A stretch of 64,000 nt of DNA, taken from NCBI RefSeq assembly GCF_002091955.1, contig NZ_MKKY01000090.1:5001-69000 (forward strand), in the 5' to 3' direction. The translations under genes and the position numbers were made by a program. This stretch comes from Rhodococcus sp. 1168 (GTDB taxonomy: Bacteria > Actinomycetota > Actinomycetes > Mycobacteriales > Mycobacteriaceae). This document shows, in pieces, positions 22,318 through 32,062 of this stretch (position 1 is its first letter; the number at the start of each line of letters is the position of its first letter). The notes beneath the pieces were generated by a model. That model saw only the letters and a program-made list of their open reading frames with translations. It had not been told where the DNA came from and did no database searches.

Positions 22318-23618
22318 ACGGTGGTGCCTTCCAATCGGAGAACGCTTGAAACGGAGGTGACGACGTCCATCTTTTCCAACGCCGACACGGTTTTGGACAA
22401 CGCGGAATCCGACGCCAGATGAGTGACGACGACCAGGCAGGCACCGTCGCCCGAACCCTGCTGACGCACGGTCGAGATGCTCACGTCGTGGTTGGCGAAT
22501 TCAGCAGCGACAGTGGCCAGCACGCCTGGGCGGTCGGCTACCTGCATGTTGACGTAATACCTGGTTGTTATATCGCCCATGGGCGCAATCTTGAGCTTTG
22601 CGTACTTGGATTCCAGCGGGCCACGGCCACCGTAGAACTTGTTTCGGGCAGCCATGACGAGGTCACCGAGAACGGCAGACGCGGTGGGAGCGCCGCCGGC
22701 ACCTTGCCCGTAGAACATGAGGCGTCCGGCAGCCTCGGCCTCGACGACGATCGCGTTGAAAGCGCCGTTCACTGTGGCCAGCGGGTGGTCCAGCGGAACC
22801 AATGCTGGATACACACGCGCCGAGATTCGGTCCTGGCCATTGGGTGTGGTGATGCGCTCGCAGAGAGCGAGCAGCTTGATGGTGCAGTCGAGCGAGCGCG
22901 CCATCTCGAGGTCGGCCGAGGTGATCTTGCTGATGCCTTCACGGTAGACGTCACCTGCCGTCACGCGAGTGTGGAATGCGATCGACGCAAGGATGGCTGC
23001 CTTCGATGCCGCGTCGTAGCCTTCGACGTCGGCTGTGGGATCCGCCTCGGCGTAGCCCAATCGCCCTGCCTCGGCCAATGTCTCGGCGTAGTCCGCACCT
23101 GTCTCGTCCATCGCGGAAAGGATGAAGTTGGTGGTGCCGTTGACGATTCCGGCCACTTTGTTGACACGGTCGCCTGCGAGGGACTGCATGAGCGGACGGA
23201 CGACGGGAATGGCACCGGCGACCGCAGCCTCGAAGTACAGGTCGGCGCGCGACTTCTCGGCAGCGTCTGCCAGCTCTCCGGTGTATTCCGCCAGCAGCGC
23301 CTTGTTGGCGGTCACCACCGACTTGCCCTTCTCCAGCGCCGCGAGAATCAGCTTGCGCGGTACCTCGATCCCGCCGAGGACCTCGACCACGATGTCGACG
23401 TCGTCACGATCCACCAGCGCGGCCGGGTCATCGGTGAGCAAAGCCGGGTCGACTCCGCGATCTCCGTCGATTCGGCGTACGGCAATACCCCGGATCTCTA
23501 CGGGAACACCGACTCTCGCCTCGAAATCCGACGCGTTCTCGGTCAGTATGCGTACTACTTCGCTGCCGACGTTCCCGAGTCCGAGTACCGCGATGCCTAT
23601 GGTCTTCTTCGATGTCAT
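22314..23618 (-). CDS. hom: Homoserine dehydrogenase
   Basis: The 434-aa NAD(P)-dependent enzyme reduces aspartate semialdehyde to homoserine, the branch point for threonine and methionine. The Rossmann motif is [15 protein letters not shown] (~11-25), the core has [20 protein letters not shown] and [15 protein letters not shown], and a C-terminal ACT domain ([28 protein letters not shown], in pieces) gives feedback control by threonine, as in Corynebacterium. It overlaps lysA and thrC by 4 bp each. Confidence 0.97.
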
Positions 23619-25036
23619 GGTTGCACCTCCAAGCTGAGCAGATCTTGCAATGTCTCCCGGCGCAGAACGAGGCGGGACTTTCCGTCTTTCACTGCCACCA
23701 CGGCAGGTCGAGTAAGCAGGTTGTAGCGGCTGGACATCGAGTAGCAGTAGGCACCCGTCGCAGCTACCGCCAGCAGATCACCCGGGCCGACATCACTCGG
23801 CATCCAGGTGTTCTTGATCACCACATCGCCGCTCTCGCAATGCTTTCCGACAACACGCGCCAGAACCCCTTCGGCCGCACTGTCTCGCGAGACAAGCCGG
23901 CAGTCGTACTCCGCCTGATACAGCGAGGTACGGATGTTGTCACTCATTCCGCCGTCGACGCTGATGTAGCGTCTGCGCAACGCGGCATCGACGGTGACGT
24001 CCTTGATCGTTCCGACCTCGTAGAGCGTCACCGTTCCAGGACCTGCAATGGCGCGGCCGGGCTCGACATCGACCTTCGGAACAGGCAGTCCGACGCGAGC
24101 GGATTCGGTCGCGACGATCGACTTCAACTTGGCGGCAAGCTCATCGATCGGTGGCGGATCGTCGCTCGGCACGTACGAAATACCCATGCCGCCGCCGAGG
24201 TCGATCGTCGAAATCTGGGCGGTCTTGTCCACGCCGAATTCGGAGACCACCTCGGCCAGCATCCCGATCAGCTTGTGCGCCGCCAGTTCGAATCCGTCGA
24301 CTTCGAAGATTTGCGACCCGATATGGCTGTGCAATCCCACGAGCCTGAGGTTGCCTGCCCCGAACACTCGGCGGACGGCTTCGAGTGCCGATCCGTCAGC
24401 GAGCGAGAAGCCGAACTTCTGATCCTCGTGCGCAGTTGCGATGAATTCATGGGTATGCGCTTCGACTCCGACGGTCACGCGCACCAGGACGTCCTGTACG
24501 ACGTCCATACCACCGGCGACCGCGTCGAGCCGATCGATCTCGATCATCGAATCGAGCACCACGTGCTCGACACCGGCGGTGACGCCGGCTGTAAGTTCTG
24601 CGACGGACTTATTGTTGCCGTGCATGGCAATTCGGTCGGCCGGGAACCCGGCGGCAAGCGCGACACTCAGCTCGCCGCCGGAACACACGTCGAGCGAGAG
24701 CCCCTCGTCGGCGACCCAGCGCGCAATTTCCCCGCACAAGAACGCTTTGGACGCATAGTGAACGCGTGCGGGATTACCGAAAGCAACAGCCATTTCCCTT
24801 GCACGCGAACGGAAATCGTCTTCGTCGATGACGAACAAGGGGGTTCCGTATTCGGCTGCCAACTCCGTGACCGGTACTCCGGCCAGGGAGACAACGCCGT
24901 CGGCGGCGCGTTCGGCGTTGCGCGGATAGACATGCGCGGGAAGCATTGTCATGTCCGACGCAGTTGCCGGCTTCTCGGTCACAGTGTCTCCTATCGGGGT
25001 TTCGGCATGCTTCGGTCCGGCGGGATGCGCGCTCAC
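23615..25036 (-). CDS. lysA: Diaminopimelate decarboxylase
   Basis: The 473-aa fold-III PLP enzyme decarboxylates meso-diaminopimelate to lysine. PLP binds the Lys in [17 protein letters not shown]. Other signatures are [32 protein letters not shown] and the [11 protein letters not shown] and CESGDV motifs near the active site of the partner subunit. It overlaps argS and hom by 4 bp each, the same order as in M. tuberculosis (argS-lysA-thrA-thrC-thrB). Confidence 0.97.
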   Translation of the reverse strand: MSAHPAGPKHAETPIGDTVTEKPATASDMTMLPAHVYPRNAERAADGVVSLAGVPVTELAAEYGTPLFVIDEDDFRSRAREMAVAFGNPARVHYASKAFLCGEIARWVADEGLSLDVCSGGELSVALAAGFPADRIAMHGNNKSVAELTAGVTAGVEHVVLDSMIEIDRLDAVAGGMDVVQDVLVRVTVGVEAHTHEFIATAHEDQKFGFSLADGSALEAVRRVFGAGNLRLVGLHSHIGSQIFEVDGFELAAHKLIGMLAEVVSEFGVDKTAQISTIDLGGGMGISYVPSDDPPPIDELAAKLKSIVATESARVGLPVPKVDVEPGRAIAGPGTVTLYEVGTIKDVTVDAALRRRYISVDGGMSDNIRTSLYQAEYDCRLVSRDSAAEGVLARVVGKHCESGDVVIKNTWMPSDVGPGDLLAVAATGAYCYSMSSRYNLLTRPAVVAVKDGKSRLVLRRETLQDLLSLEVQP

Positions 25037-26685
25037 ATTCGCTCCGGTGCACTGACCCCGAGCAGAGCAAGGCCATTGGCCAGCACCTGTCTGGTTGCAC
25101 TACCCAACGTCAAACGTGCGGTATTCACTGGGCCCGGCTCCTCGTCTCCTTGGGGAAGTACCCGACATGCTCCATAGAAACGGTGATAGGCGCCAGCCAA
25201 TTCTTCCAGGTAGCGGGCAATGCGATGCGGCTCACGCAAGTCTGCGGCACTGGCGACGACTCTCGGGTACTCGCCGATGGTCCGGATCAATTCGCCTTCC
25301 TGCTCGTGCGTGAGCAGGCTCAGGTCCGGGTTTTCAGCGGTGACTCCCAGTTCGACGGCGCCGCGAGCGAGCGATGCGAGCCTGGCGTGCGCGTACTGCA
25401 CGTAATAGACCGGGTTCTCGCTGCTCTCACTGGCCCACAGTTCCAAGTCGATGTCGATGCTCGAGTCGACGGAGGACCGGACCAGGGCGTACCGAGCCGC
25501 GTCGACGCCGATGGCATCGACAAGATCGTCCAACGTGATGACCGTGCCCGCGCGCTTGCTCATCTTCACCGCGACACCGTCGCGCACCAGGTTGACCATT
25601 TGGCCGATCAGAACCTCGACCGTGTTCGGATCGTCACCGAACGCAGCTGCAGCGGCCTTTAGCCGACCGATGTAGCCGTGGTGATCGGCCCCGAGCATGT
25701 AGATGCACAGATCGAACCCCCGGCGGCGCTTGTCCTGGAAGTACGCGATGTCGCCGGCGATGTACGCGGCGTTGCCGTCACTCTTGATGACGACGCGATC
25801 TTTGTCGTCGCCGTAGTCGGTGCTCTTGAGCCACCATGCCCCGTCGGCCTCGTACAGGCTGCCGGAATTCTTCAGAAACTCGACGCTGCGCTCGACGGCA
25901 CCGGATTCGAACAGCGAGTTCTCGTGGAAGTAGACGTCGAAGTCGACGCCGAACTCGTGCAGGTTCTTCTTGATCTGATCGAACATCAGCTCGACGCCGA
26001 TAGATCGGAACGTCTCGGCCGCGGCGTCCGGGGACAGTGCGAGCGCTTGCGGGTTCTCGGCCAGAACCGCTGCTGCGATCTCACTGATATAGGCACCCGC
26101 GTACCCGTCTTCGGGTGCGGGTTCGGCCTTTGCTGCCGCAATGAGCGAGCGGCTGAAGCGGTCGATCTGCGCGCCGTGGTCGTTGAAGTAGTACTCACGC
26201 ACCACCTCGGCTCCCTGTGCCGAAAGAATGCGGCCGAGGGCGTCACCGACGGCGGCCCACCTGGTACCACCGAGGTGGATCGGACCTGTCGGGTTGGCGG
26301 AGACGAATTCGAGGTTGACCTTGACGTTGTCGAGCAACGTTCCGTTGCCGAAGGATGCGCCCTCTGCCAGAGCCTGCGCAACGATCGCGCCCTGCGCATC
26401 GGCGGCAAGGCGGATATTGAGGAACCCGGGCCCGGCGACCTCAGCGCTGGCGATCGCGGGCTCGGCGGCAAGTGCTTCCGCAAGCCACCCGGCGAAGTCC
26501 CGCGGGTTCGCGCCCGCCTTCTTGGCGACCTGGAGGGCAACATTGGTGGCGTAATCACCGTGCTCAGGGTTGCGCGGACGCTCGACCGTCAACGTCGGGG
26601 GAAGCACGGAGACGTCGAGGCCGCGTTGGGCAAGCACCTTCGCGGCGGTCGCGCGTAGCAGTTCGGCAAGGTCGGCGGGAGTCAC
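25033..26685 (-). CDS. argS: Arginyl-tRNA synthetase
   Basis: The 550-aa class I synthetase charges tRNA-Arg. The HIGH-type motif is seen in [21 protein letters not shown], the KMSKS-type motif in [18 protein letters not shown], the N-terminal Add1 domain in [21 protein letters not shown], and the anticodon-binding DALR domain at the C-terminus ([14 protein letters not shown]). I chose the GTG at 26685, which starts [10 protein letters not shown] and matches the family. The frame runs ~200 nt further but without conservation. The -10 element TAAGAT ends 8 nt before this GTG, so the mRNA is probably leaderless. It is the first gene of the aspartate-family operon. Confidence 0.96.
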   Translation of the reverse strand: MTPADLAELLRATAAKVLAQRGLDVSVLPPTLTVERPRNPEHGDYATNVALQVAKKAGANPRDFAGWLAEALAAEPAIASAEVAGPGFLNIRLAADAQGAIVAQALAEGASFGNGTLLDNVKVNLEFVSANPTGPIHLGGTRWAAVGDALGRILSAQGAEVVREYYFNDHGAQIDRFSRSLIAAAKAEPAPEDGYAGAYISEIAAAVLAENPQALALSPDAAAETFRSIGVELMFDQIKKNLHEFGVDFDVYFHENSLFESGAVERSVEFLKNSGSLYEADGAWWLKSTDYGDDKDRVVIKSDGNAAYIAGDIAYFQDKRRRGFDLCIYMLGADHHGYIGRLKAAAAAFGDDPNTVEVLIGQMVNLVRDGVAVKMSKRAGTVITLDDLVDAIGVDAARYALVRSSVDSSIDIDLELWASESSENPVYYVQYAHARLASLARGAVELGVTAENPDLSLLTHEQEGELIRTIGEYPRVVASAADLREPHRIARYLEELAGAYHRFYGACRVLPQGDEEPGPVNTARLTLGSATRQVLANGLALLGVSAPERM

Positions 26686-26693
26686 AGGTAACC

Positions 26694-26699
26694 ATCTTA
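26694..26699 (-). promoter_or_regulatory. argS operon -10 element, leaderless start
   Basis: TAAGAT on the minus strand fits TAnnnT and ends 8 nt before the GTG start of argS, which puts transcription start at or next to the G. No Shine-Dalgarno precedes the GTG. The -35 region is weak. Confidence 0.5.
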
Positions 26700-26784
26700 T
26701 GGGCTGGAGCATGGCCGGTTCGCAGCCAGTACCTACACCAGACCCACTCGAGACCACTGTCACCGCTGCGGCTCCCTCGAAGGG

Positions 26785-26810
26785 TCCGCTCGGAGCGGAG
26801 AACGTACAGT
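26785..26810 (+). promoter_or_regulatory. promoter with 15-bp palindrome upstream of DUF3105 gene
   Basis: TCCGCTCGGAGCGGA (26785-26799) is a perfect palindrome around a central G. It is followed 5 bp later by TACAGT (26805-26810), a fitting -10. The palindrome would cover the promoter spacer, so it looks like an operator. It lies ~100 bp before the DUF3105 start. Confidence 0.4.
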
Positions 26811-26906
26811 AGTGGCGCTCTGCGACAACTGTTGCCATCTTGTCGCGGAGCCTGCAGCTTTGTGTGCTCCGGCACACGCCCCACAACGGAAAGAGCGACG
26901 ACAGCG

Positions 26907-27824
26907 ATGCCCACGGGTGAAGAGAGCGGCGGTCAGGGCAAGAAGTCGGCCGCTAAAGCCAACAAGGCCATCAGAGGCGCAAAGAAGAAGAACAGAGGCA
27001 TACCAGCCGTCAAGGGCGGATTGGCCAAGAGTGGACCGCAGGTTCCTTGGCTGACCATCGGTGCCGTGGTGGTCATAGTCGGCCTGGTCGCGATCCTGGC
27101 CGTCAATCTCTTTCCGAAGTATCAGGACCAGGCCGAGGCGCAGAAGTTCGCGCCCAGCGAGAGCAACCAGGACCCCTCGTCGTCGATCGCCGATGTAGTG
27201 AAGATGGACTACCCCGCTGCGCTGCACGTCACTCCCGAGCAACGCGTCGCGTACGACCAGTCGCCGCCATTCGGTGGCCCGCACGATGCTGTCTGGGCTA
27301 CCTGCACCGGCGTCGTCTATCCGGAAGCCATCCGCACGGAAAACGCAGTGCATGGCCTCGAGCACGGTGCCATCTGGGTCACCTACAACCCCGATGAACT
27401 CAGCGAGGACGAAATTTCGCAGCTGGCCGACAAGGTCGACGGCGAGTCGTACATGATGATGTCGCCGTACCCAGGGATGGATACGCCGGTCTCTTTGCAG
27501 TCGTGGGGTCACCAGCTCAAGTTGGACAGTGTCGACGACGAGCGAATCGGCCAGTTCATCGCAGCGCTGCGGCTGAACCGTTTCGCATACCCGGAGATCG
27601 GCGCGAGTTGCGCGACCATCCCAGGTTCGTTCGATCCGGACGACCCACCGCCGTTCGATCCGTCGGCACCCGGCGCCGACGCTGTGCCGATGGATGGTGC
27701 AGGGATCACACCCGACGCGAGTGAGATGTCGGGTGCAGGCACCGCGGGTCTACCGGCCGATCTGCAGCTTCCGAGCGATCTGCAGTTGCCCCCCGAACTG
27801 CAGCAGCAGGCTCCGACACCGTGA
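26907..27824 (+). CDS. DUF3105 domain membrane protein
   Basis: The 305-aa protein has a basic N-terminus ([21 protein letters not shown]), one membrane helix (~50-71, [22 protein letters not shown]) and an extracytoplasmic DUF3105 domain. The conserved core is visible: [56 protein letters not shown]. Conserved His and Cys residues suggest metal binding, but no activity is established. The C-terminus is Pro/Gln-rich with repeats ([20 protein letters not shown]). The ATG at 26907 begins a conserved lysine-rich stretch. It overlaps the DUF305 gene by 4 bp, and the two domains often occur together. Confidence 0.9.
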   Translation: MPTGEESGGQGKKSAAKANKAIRGAKKKNRGIPAVKGGLAKSGPQVPWLTIGAVVVIVGLVAILAVNLFPKYQDQAEAQKFAPSESNQDPSSSIADVVKMDYPAALHVTPEQRVAYDQSPPFGGPHDAVWATCTGVVYPEAIRTENAVHGLEHGAIWVTYNPDELSEDEISQLADKVDGESYMMMSPYPGMDTPVSLQSWGHQLKLDSVDDERIGQFIAALRLNRFAYPEIGASCATIPGSFDPDDPPPFDPSAPGADAVPMDGAGITPDASEMSGAGTAGLPADLQLPSDLQLPPELQQQAPTP

Positions 27825-28516
27825 CGTCGGTAGAGGAGCGGCCTCGGGCCGTACGGAGCCAGAAGACGGCGCTGCTGATTCTCGGTATCGTCGCCGCGAT
27901 TGCGGTCGGTTTCGCACTCGGCTTCCTCGCCCGCACTACGTTTCTCGGCGGGGATGACTCGGTTCCTGCCGCGGACTCGGTCGATGTCGGTTTCGCGCAG
28001 GACATGTCGGTCCATCACAACCAGGCGATAGACATGTCCGCTATCGCGTTGACCAATGCCGAGGATCAGCGTGTGAGGACTCTGGCGTTCGACATGCTGA
28101 CTTCCCAGCAGAACCAGGTCGGTCAGATGCAGGGCTGGCTCGCGGTCTGGGACCGATCCCCCGTGGGCCCAGACGGATACATGGGCTGGATGTCCGGTGA
28201 CGAGCACGGCCATTCGATGACACCGATGACGCCGGCCGAATCAAGCTCGTTGGCAGCCATGCCCGGCATGGCAACCAACAAGGAGCTGGCCGCATTGCGA
28301 AAGGCAACCGGCCCGGCCGTCGACGTGATGTTTCTGCAGTTGATGCTGCGGCATCATCAGGGCGGGCTTGCGATGATGGAATACGCCGCGGATCACGCGG
28401 AAACGCCTGCGCTGGTTCGGCTCGCGCAGTCGATGATCTCGACGCAGGAAGGTGAAGCCACGCTCATGAAGCAGATGCTCGCCGAGCGTGGCTCCGAACC
28501 ACTTCCTTTCAATTAG
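27821..28516 (+). CDS. DUF305 family membrane-anchored protein
   Basis: The 231-aa protein has one N-terminal membrane helix (~17-42, LLILGIVAAIAVGFALGFLA) and a DUF305 four-helix domain outside the membrane. Repeated His/Met pairs are prominent: MSVHHNQAIDMSAIAL, GHSMTPMTP, LMLRHHQGGLAMMEYAA. This ferritin-like fold with His and Met clusters is often linked to copper or other metal handling, an inference from related proteins. The GTG start overlaps the stop of the DUF3105 gene, so the two are made together. Confidence 0.9.
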   Translation: MTSVEERPRAVRSQKTALLILGIVAAIAVGFALGFLARTTFLGGDDSVPAADSVDVGFAQDMSVHHNQAIDMSAIALTNAEDQRVRTLAFDMLTSQQNQVGQMQGWLAVWDRSPVGPDGYMGWMSGDEHGHSMTPMTPAESSSLAAMPGMATNKELAALRKATGPAVDVMFLQLMLRHHQGGLAMMEYAADHAETPALVRLAQSMISTQEGEATLMKQMLAERGSEPLPFN

Positions 28517-28535
28517 GTCGACCTTTCGGCTCGCG

Positions 28536-30926
28536 TCAGCGCGCGGAATACGTCCAGTCGGTCACCTCGGGCATGTCCTCGAGGTGCTCGACGATGTAGC
28601 TCGCGTGCCGAATCAACTGCGATGTGCAGAATTTTTCGAGCTCACTGCCATTTTCTGGCACTCGACGCGATCGCCGTAGCGCCTCGAGCACGAGGTGGTA
28701 CCGGCTCATCTTGTTGAGCACGACCATGTCGAACGGCGTTGTGGTGGTGCCCTGCTCGTTGAACCCGCGGACGTGGAAGCGACCCGCTCCGGTGCGGCCG
28801 TGCAGTAACTCGTGGACCGCGCGTGGGTAGCCATGGAATGCGAATACGACATCGGTGTCTGCGGTGAACAGACCCACGAACTTGTCCTCCGGGAAGCCGT
28901 GCGGATGCGCATCCGGAGTCATCAACGCCATCAGATCGACGACGTTGACCATTCGAACACGCAGGTACGGAACCCATTCCCGCAAGATCTCCGCCGCCGC
29001 AAGTACCTCCTGCGTCGGAACGTCCCCTGCCGCGGCAAGGACGATGTCGGGCTCGTTCGGGGCGCCGTCGGAGTCGGTTTCGGTTCCCGCCCATTCCCAG
29101 ATCGACGCACCTGCCGCGCAATGTTCGTTGGCCTGCTCGAGCGTCAGATACTGAAGATGGGGCTGTTTGTCGACGACGATCAGGTTGACGTGATCGCGAC
29201 TGCGCAGGCAGTGATCGGAGATCGACAGTAGCGTGTTGGAGTCCGGCGGCAGCCAGATCCGAACGACCGCGGGTGAGAGCGGGATGACGGCGTCGATCAT
29301 TCCTGGGCCCTGGTGGGAAAACCCGTTGTGGTCATTTCGCCAGCACGTACTGGTCAACAGGACGTTCAACGACGCGACGGGTTCACGCCACGGCAGATCG
29401 GCGGCATGTTGTAGCCATTTCACGTGCTGAATCATCATCGACACGCTGACCATCGCGAACGCCTCGTAGCTGGCGAAAACGCCGTGCCCGCCTGCGAGAA
29501 CGTATGCCTCCAACCATCCCTCGCACAGGTGCTCACTGAGCACCTCCATGACGCGACCGTCTGCCGAAAGATGATCGTCCCATTCCTCGGTCGGCAACTG
29601 CCAGCATCGATCGGTCTCCTCGAACACCGCTGCCAGCCGATTGCTCGACGTCTCGTCCGGGCAGAACAGTCGGAAGTTGCCACCGCCGTCGGGACGCTTG
29701 TTGTCGGCGTAGATGTCGCGCATGAGTTCGCCGAGGACCCGCGTCGTCTCGTGGAAGCCGGTGCCGGGCGACTCGATCGCGATCTCGTACTTCTCGAGCG
29801 GCGGAATCCGCAGGGGCTGAAGGAGTCTGCCGCCGTTGGCGTACGGCGTCGATCCCATTCTCTTGTCCCCCGAGGGTGCCAATGCAGCGAGTTCGGGAAC
29901 AAGAGCGCCGTCGGCGTCGAACAGTGCCTCCGGCTCGTAGGAGCGCATCCAAGATTCGAGCTGCGCCAGATGTGCGGGGTTGCTCCGCACCCCGGACAGC
30001 GGCACCTGGTGGGCGCGGAAGGTCCCTTCTACCAGGACCCCGTCGACGGTGTGCGGCCCTGTCCACCCCTTCGGGGTGCGCAGGATGATGGCCGGCCATC
30101 GCACCTGAGCGGGGGCACCGCCTGATCGTGCCGCATCTTGAATGGCGCGAATCTTGCTGTGCGAGTTTCGTATTGCCTCTTCGAGGGCTGGAAACACGAG
30201 GCGGGGATCATCACCGGAAACGACGACCGGGTCCCAACCCTGCCCGTGCAGGAAGTCGACGATGTCCGCGTCTTCGCTGCGTCCGAATACCGTGGGCCCT
30301 GCAATTTTTGCTCCGTTGAGATTGAGAATCGGCAGCACCGCACCGTCGCGGCGCGGGTTGAGAAACGCCGGCAACTTCCACGAGCCTGCGAGTGGGCCGG
30401 TCTCGGCCTCACCGTCGCCGATCACACACGCCACCGTCAGATCCGGCCGGTCGAACGCTGCACCACCGGCATGTACGAGCGCGTACCCGAGCTCGCCGCC
30501 CTCGTGGATACTGCCCGGCGTCTGCACACTCACATGACTGGGAATGCCACCGGGCGAGGAGAACTGACGACACAGACGGTGCACACCCTCGGTGTCCCGC
30601 GAGATATGCGGATAGATCTCCGAGTACGTCCCCTCGAGATAGGTCGACGCGACGAGTGCCGGCCCACCGTGGCCGGGGCCCGTCACATACAGCCAGTCCG
30701 CGCCGGTGTCCTTGATGTTTCGGTTGAGCAAGGTGTAGATCATCGACAGGCACGGGCTGGTCCCCCAATGCCCCAGCAAACGCGGCTTGATGTGCGCCGC
30801 GGTGAGAGGCTCACGCAGCAACGTGTTGTCCTTCAGATAGATCTGGGCCACGGTCAGGTAGTTGGCAGCAGCCCACCACCTTAGATCGAGGTCCAGATCT
30901 TCGCTCGAATAGTCGTGATCGGTCAC
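28536..30926 (-). CDS. xfp: Xylulose-5-phosphate/fructose-6-phosphate phosphoketolase
   Basis: The ~796-aa thiamine-diphosphate enzyme splits xylulose-5-P or fructose-6-P with phosphate, giving acetyl-P plus glyceraldehyde-3-P or erythrose-4-P. Signatures include LLGHWGTSPCLSMIYTLLNR, YVTGPGHGGPALVA, the TPP site CVIGDGEAETGPLAGSWK, EDADIVDFLHGQGWDPV, and SSNRLAAVFEETDRCW. I chose GTG 30926, preceded by AAAGGA at 6 nt. An ATG 24 nt upstream has no Shine-Dalgarno. No phosphotransacetylase or acetate kinase lies nearby, so the fate of acetyl-P must depend on genes elsewhere. Confidence 0.96.
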   Translation of the reverse strand: MTDHDYSSEDLDLDLRWWAAANYLTVAQIYLKDNTLLREPLTAAHIKPRLLGHWGTSPCLSMIYTLLNRNIKDTGADWLYVTGPGHGGPALVASTYLEGTYSEIYPHISRDTEGVHRLCRQFSSPGGIPSHVSVQTPGSIHEGGELGYALVHAGGAAFDRPDLTVACVIGDGEAETGPLAGSWKLPAFLNPRRDGAVLPILNLNGAKIAGPTVFGRSEDADIVDFLHGQGWDPVVVSGDDPRLVFPALEEAIRNSHSKIRAIQDAARSGGAPAQVRWPAIILRTPKGWTGPHTVDGVLVEGTFRAHQVPLSGVRSNPAHLAQLESWMRSYEPEALFDADGALVPELAALAPSGDKRMGSTPYANGGRLLQPLRIPPLEKYEIAIESPGTGFHETTRVLGELMRDIYADNKRPDGGGNFRLFCPDETSSNRLAAVFEETDRCWQLPTEEWDDHLSADGRVMEVLSEHLCEGWLEAYVLAGGHGVFASYEAFAMVSVSMMIQHVKWLQHAADLPWREPVASLNVLLTSTCWRNDHNGFSHQGPGMIDAVIPLSPAVVRIWLPPDSNTLLSISDHCLRSRDHVNLIVVDKQPHLQYLTLEQANEHCAAGASIWEWAGTETDSDGAPNEPDIVLAAAGDVPTQEVLAAAEILREWVPYLRVRMVNVVDLMALMTPDAHPHGFPEDKFVGLFTADTDVVFAFHGYPRAVHELLHGRTGAGRFHVRGFNEQGTTTTPFDMVVLNKMSRYHLVLEALRRSRRVPENGSELEKFCTSQLIRHASYIVEHLEDMPEVTDWTYSAR

Positions 30927-30990
30927 GTGGGTCCTTTCGTCTACGTGCATGCCACAGACTGTCCTCCTACTAGGTCAACACGAGGGTGAT

Positions 30991-31019
30991 TTCAGGTGAC
31001 GGACAGGATGCGCTAGTCT
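30991..31019 (+). promoter_or_regulatory. tRNA-Arg promoter
   Basis: TTCAGG (30991-30996), a 17-nt spacer and TAGTCT (31014-31019) lie upstream of the tRNA gene, with transcription expected near 31026. The -10 is good, the -35 weak. Confidence 0.45.
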
Positions 31020-31069
31020 TGGACCCGCCCACAGGCACGCCGGATTTTCAGCACACACATGTCCGGCGC

Positions 31070-31142
31070 GCCCCCGTAGCTCAGGGGATAGAGCGTTCGC
31101 CTCCGGAGCGAAAGGTCGCAGGTTCGAATCCTGCCGGGGGCA
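31070..31142 (+). tRNA. tRNA-Arg(CCG)
   Basis: The 73-nt sequence folds as a cloverleaf. The acceptor stem is GCCCCCG/CGGGGGC with discriminator A at 31142, the D arm GCTCAGGGGATAGAGC, the anticodon arm TTCGC-CTCCGGA-GCGAA with anticodon CCG, and the T arm contains GGTTCGAATCC. It reads the Arg codon CGG. The 3' CCA is not encoded. No integrase or attachment-site duplication is seen next to it. Confidence 0.97.
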
Positions 31143-31177
31143 CACCTGCGTCACACGCTTTCCTATTGCCACCCTTG

Positions 31178-32062
31178 ATGCAAACATGGGTCGTGGCCGA
31201 TACCGAACTCGACGATGCTGCATCCGGGCTTTATGCCGTCGATCCACAAGACTTCGTCGCCGCGCGCACAACCGCGGTTGCAGCGGCCAAGGAGTCCGGC
31301 AACCGAAAACTCGCAGCCTCGATCGGTAAGCTCCGCAAACCCACGACCGTCGCTTGGATGGTCAATCTCCTCGTTCGCGAAGACCCCGAAGACATCGCCG
31401 AGCTGTTCGACATCGGCAACAGCTTGCGCGACGCGCAGCGAAGATCATCGGCCGAAAAACTCAAGGAACTCTCCGCCGCCCGTGCGCAGTCGATTCGTGC
31501 GCTGACGCGTCGGGCCGTGGAAATTGCATGCGAACGTGGGCATCCGAGCACGGAGAATGCGGCCCGAGAAGTCGGACAGACATTGGGTGCTGCGCTCGCG
31601 GACCCCGAGATCGGCGCACGGGTGCAGGCAGGCCGCGTCTTGGTTGCAGAGTCCTACAGCGGTTTCGGGCCGGCAGTGCTCACCTTGGCACGCGAACCCG
31701 AGAACACCGCCGAGGAGCCACAGGCGGGACCGAAAGCCGAAGCGCGTGACGACGCGGCCGACAAGCGCCTCGAGGAAACTCGAGAACAGCTCACCGAGGC
31801 CCAGGAGGACGAAGAGTCGGCTCGCGCGGCCGTCGTCTCAGCCGATTCAGTGGCCGAAGCCGCGTCCACGGACCTTTCCGAAAGCAAGGAACGATTGGCC
31901 CGCCTCCGTGCCGAACTCCACGACGTCGAGGTCGAGGAGGCGGCGGCCCGCACGGCCGAGAAGTCGGCAGATCGCGAAGCACGACGCCTGCGACGTGTCC
32001 TCAACGATGCCGAGGCGAGAACTGCCGAATTGCGCAGCGAGGTTGAGGATCTCGGCCGCTAA
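31178..32062 (+). CDS. Hypothetical coiled-coil protein
   Basis: I do not recognise a named family. The 294-aa protein has an N-terminal helical part (AKESGNRKLAASIGKLRKPTTVAWMVNLL, described in pieces) and a long Glu/Ala/Arg-rich coiled coil from about residue 190 to the end (LEETREQLTEAQEDEESARA, LSESKERLARLRAELHDVEVEE). The N-terminal part resembles transposase-unrelated actinobacterial proteins of unknown role found near tRNA genes. The start ATG 31178 has no clear Shine-Dalgarno and lies 35 bp after the tRNA. It meets cysQ tail to tail with a 4-bp stop overlap. Confidence 0.75.
   Translation: MQTWVVADTELDDAASGLYAVDPQDFVAARTTAVAAAKESGNRKLAASIGKLRKPTTVAWMVNLLVREDPEDIAELFDIGNSLRDAQRRSSAEKLKELSAARAQSIRALTRRAVEIACERGHPSTENAAREVGQTLGAALADPEIGARVQAGRVLVAESYSGFGPAVLTLAREPENTAEEPQAGPKAEARDDAADKRLEETREQLTEAQEDEESARAAVVSADSVAEAASTDLSESKERLARLRAELHDVEVEEAAARTAEKSADREARRLRRVLNDAEARTAELRSEVEDLGR

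Noticed and set aside
31070-32062. tRNA-Arg with an adjacent unknown gene as a possible integrated island
   Set aside because: No integrase, no repeated tRNA 3' end downstream, and base composition does not change; the next operon is core sulfate activation.
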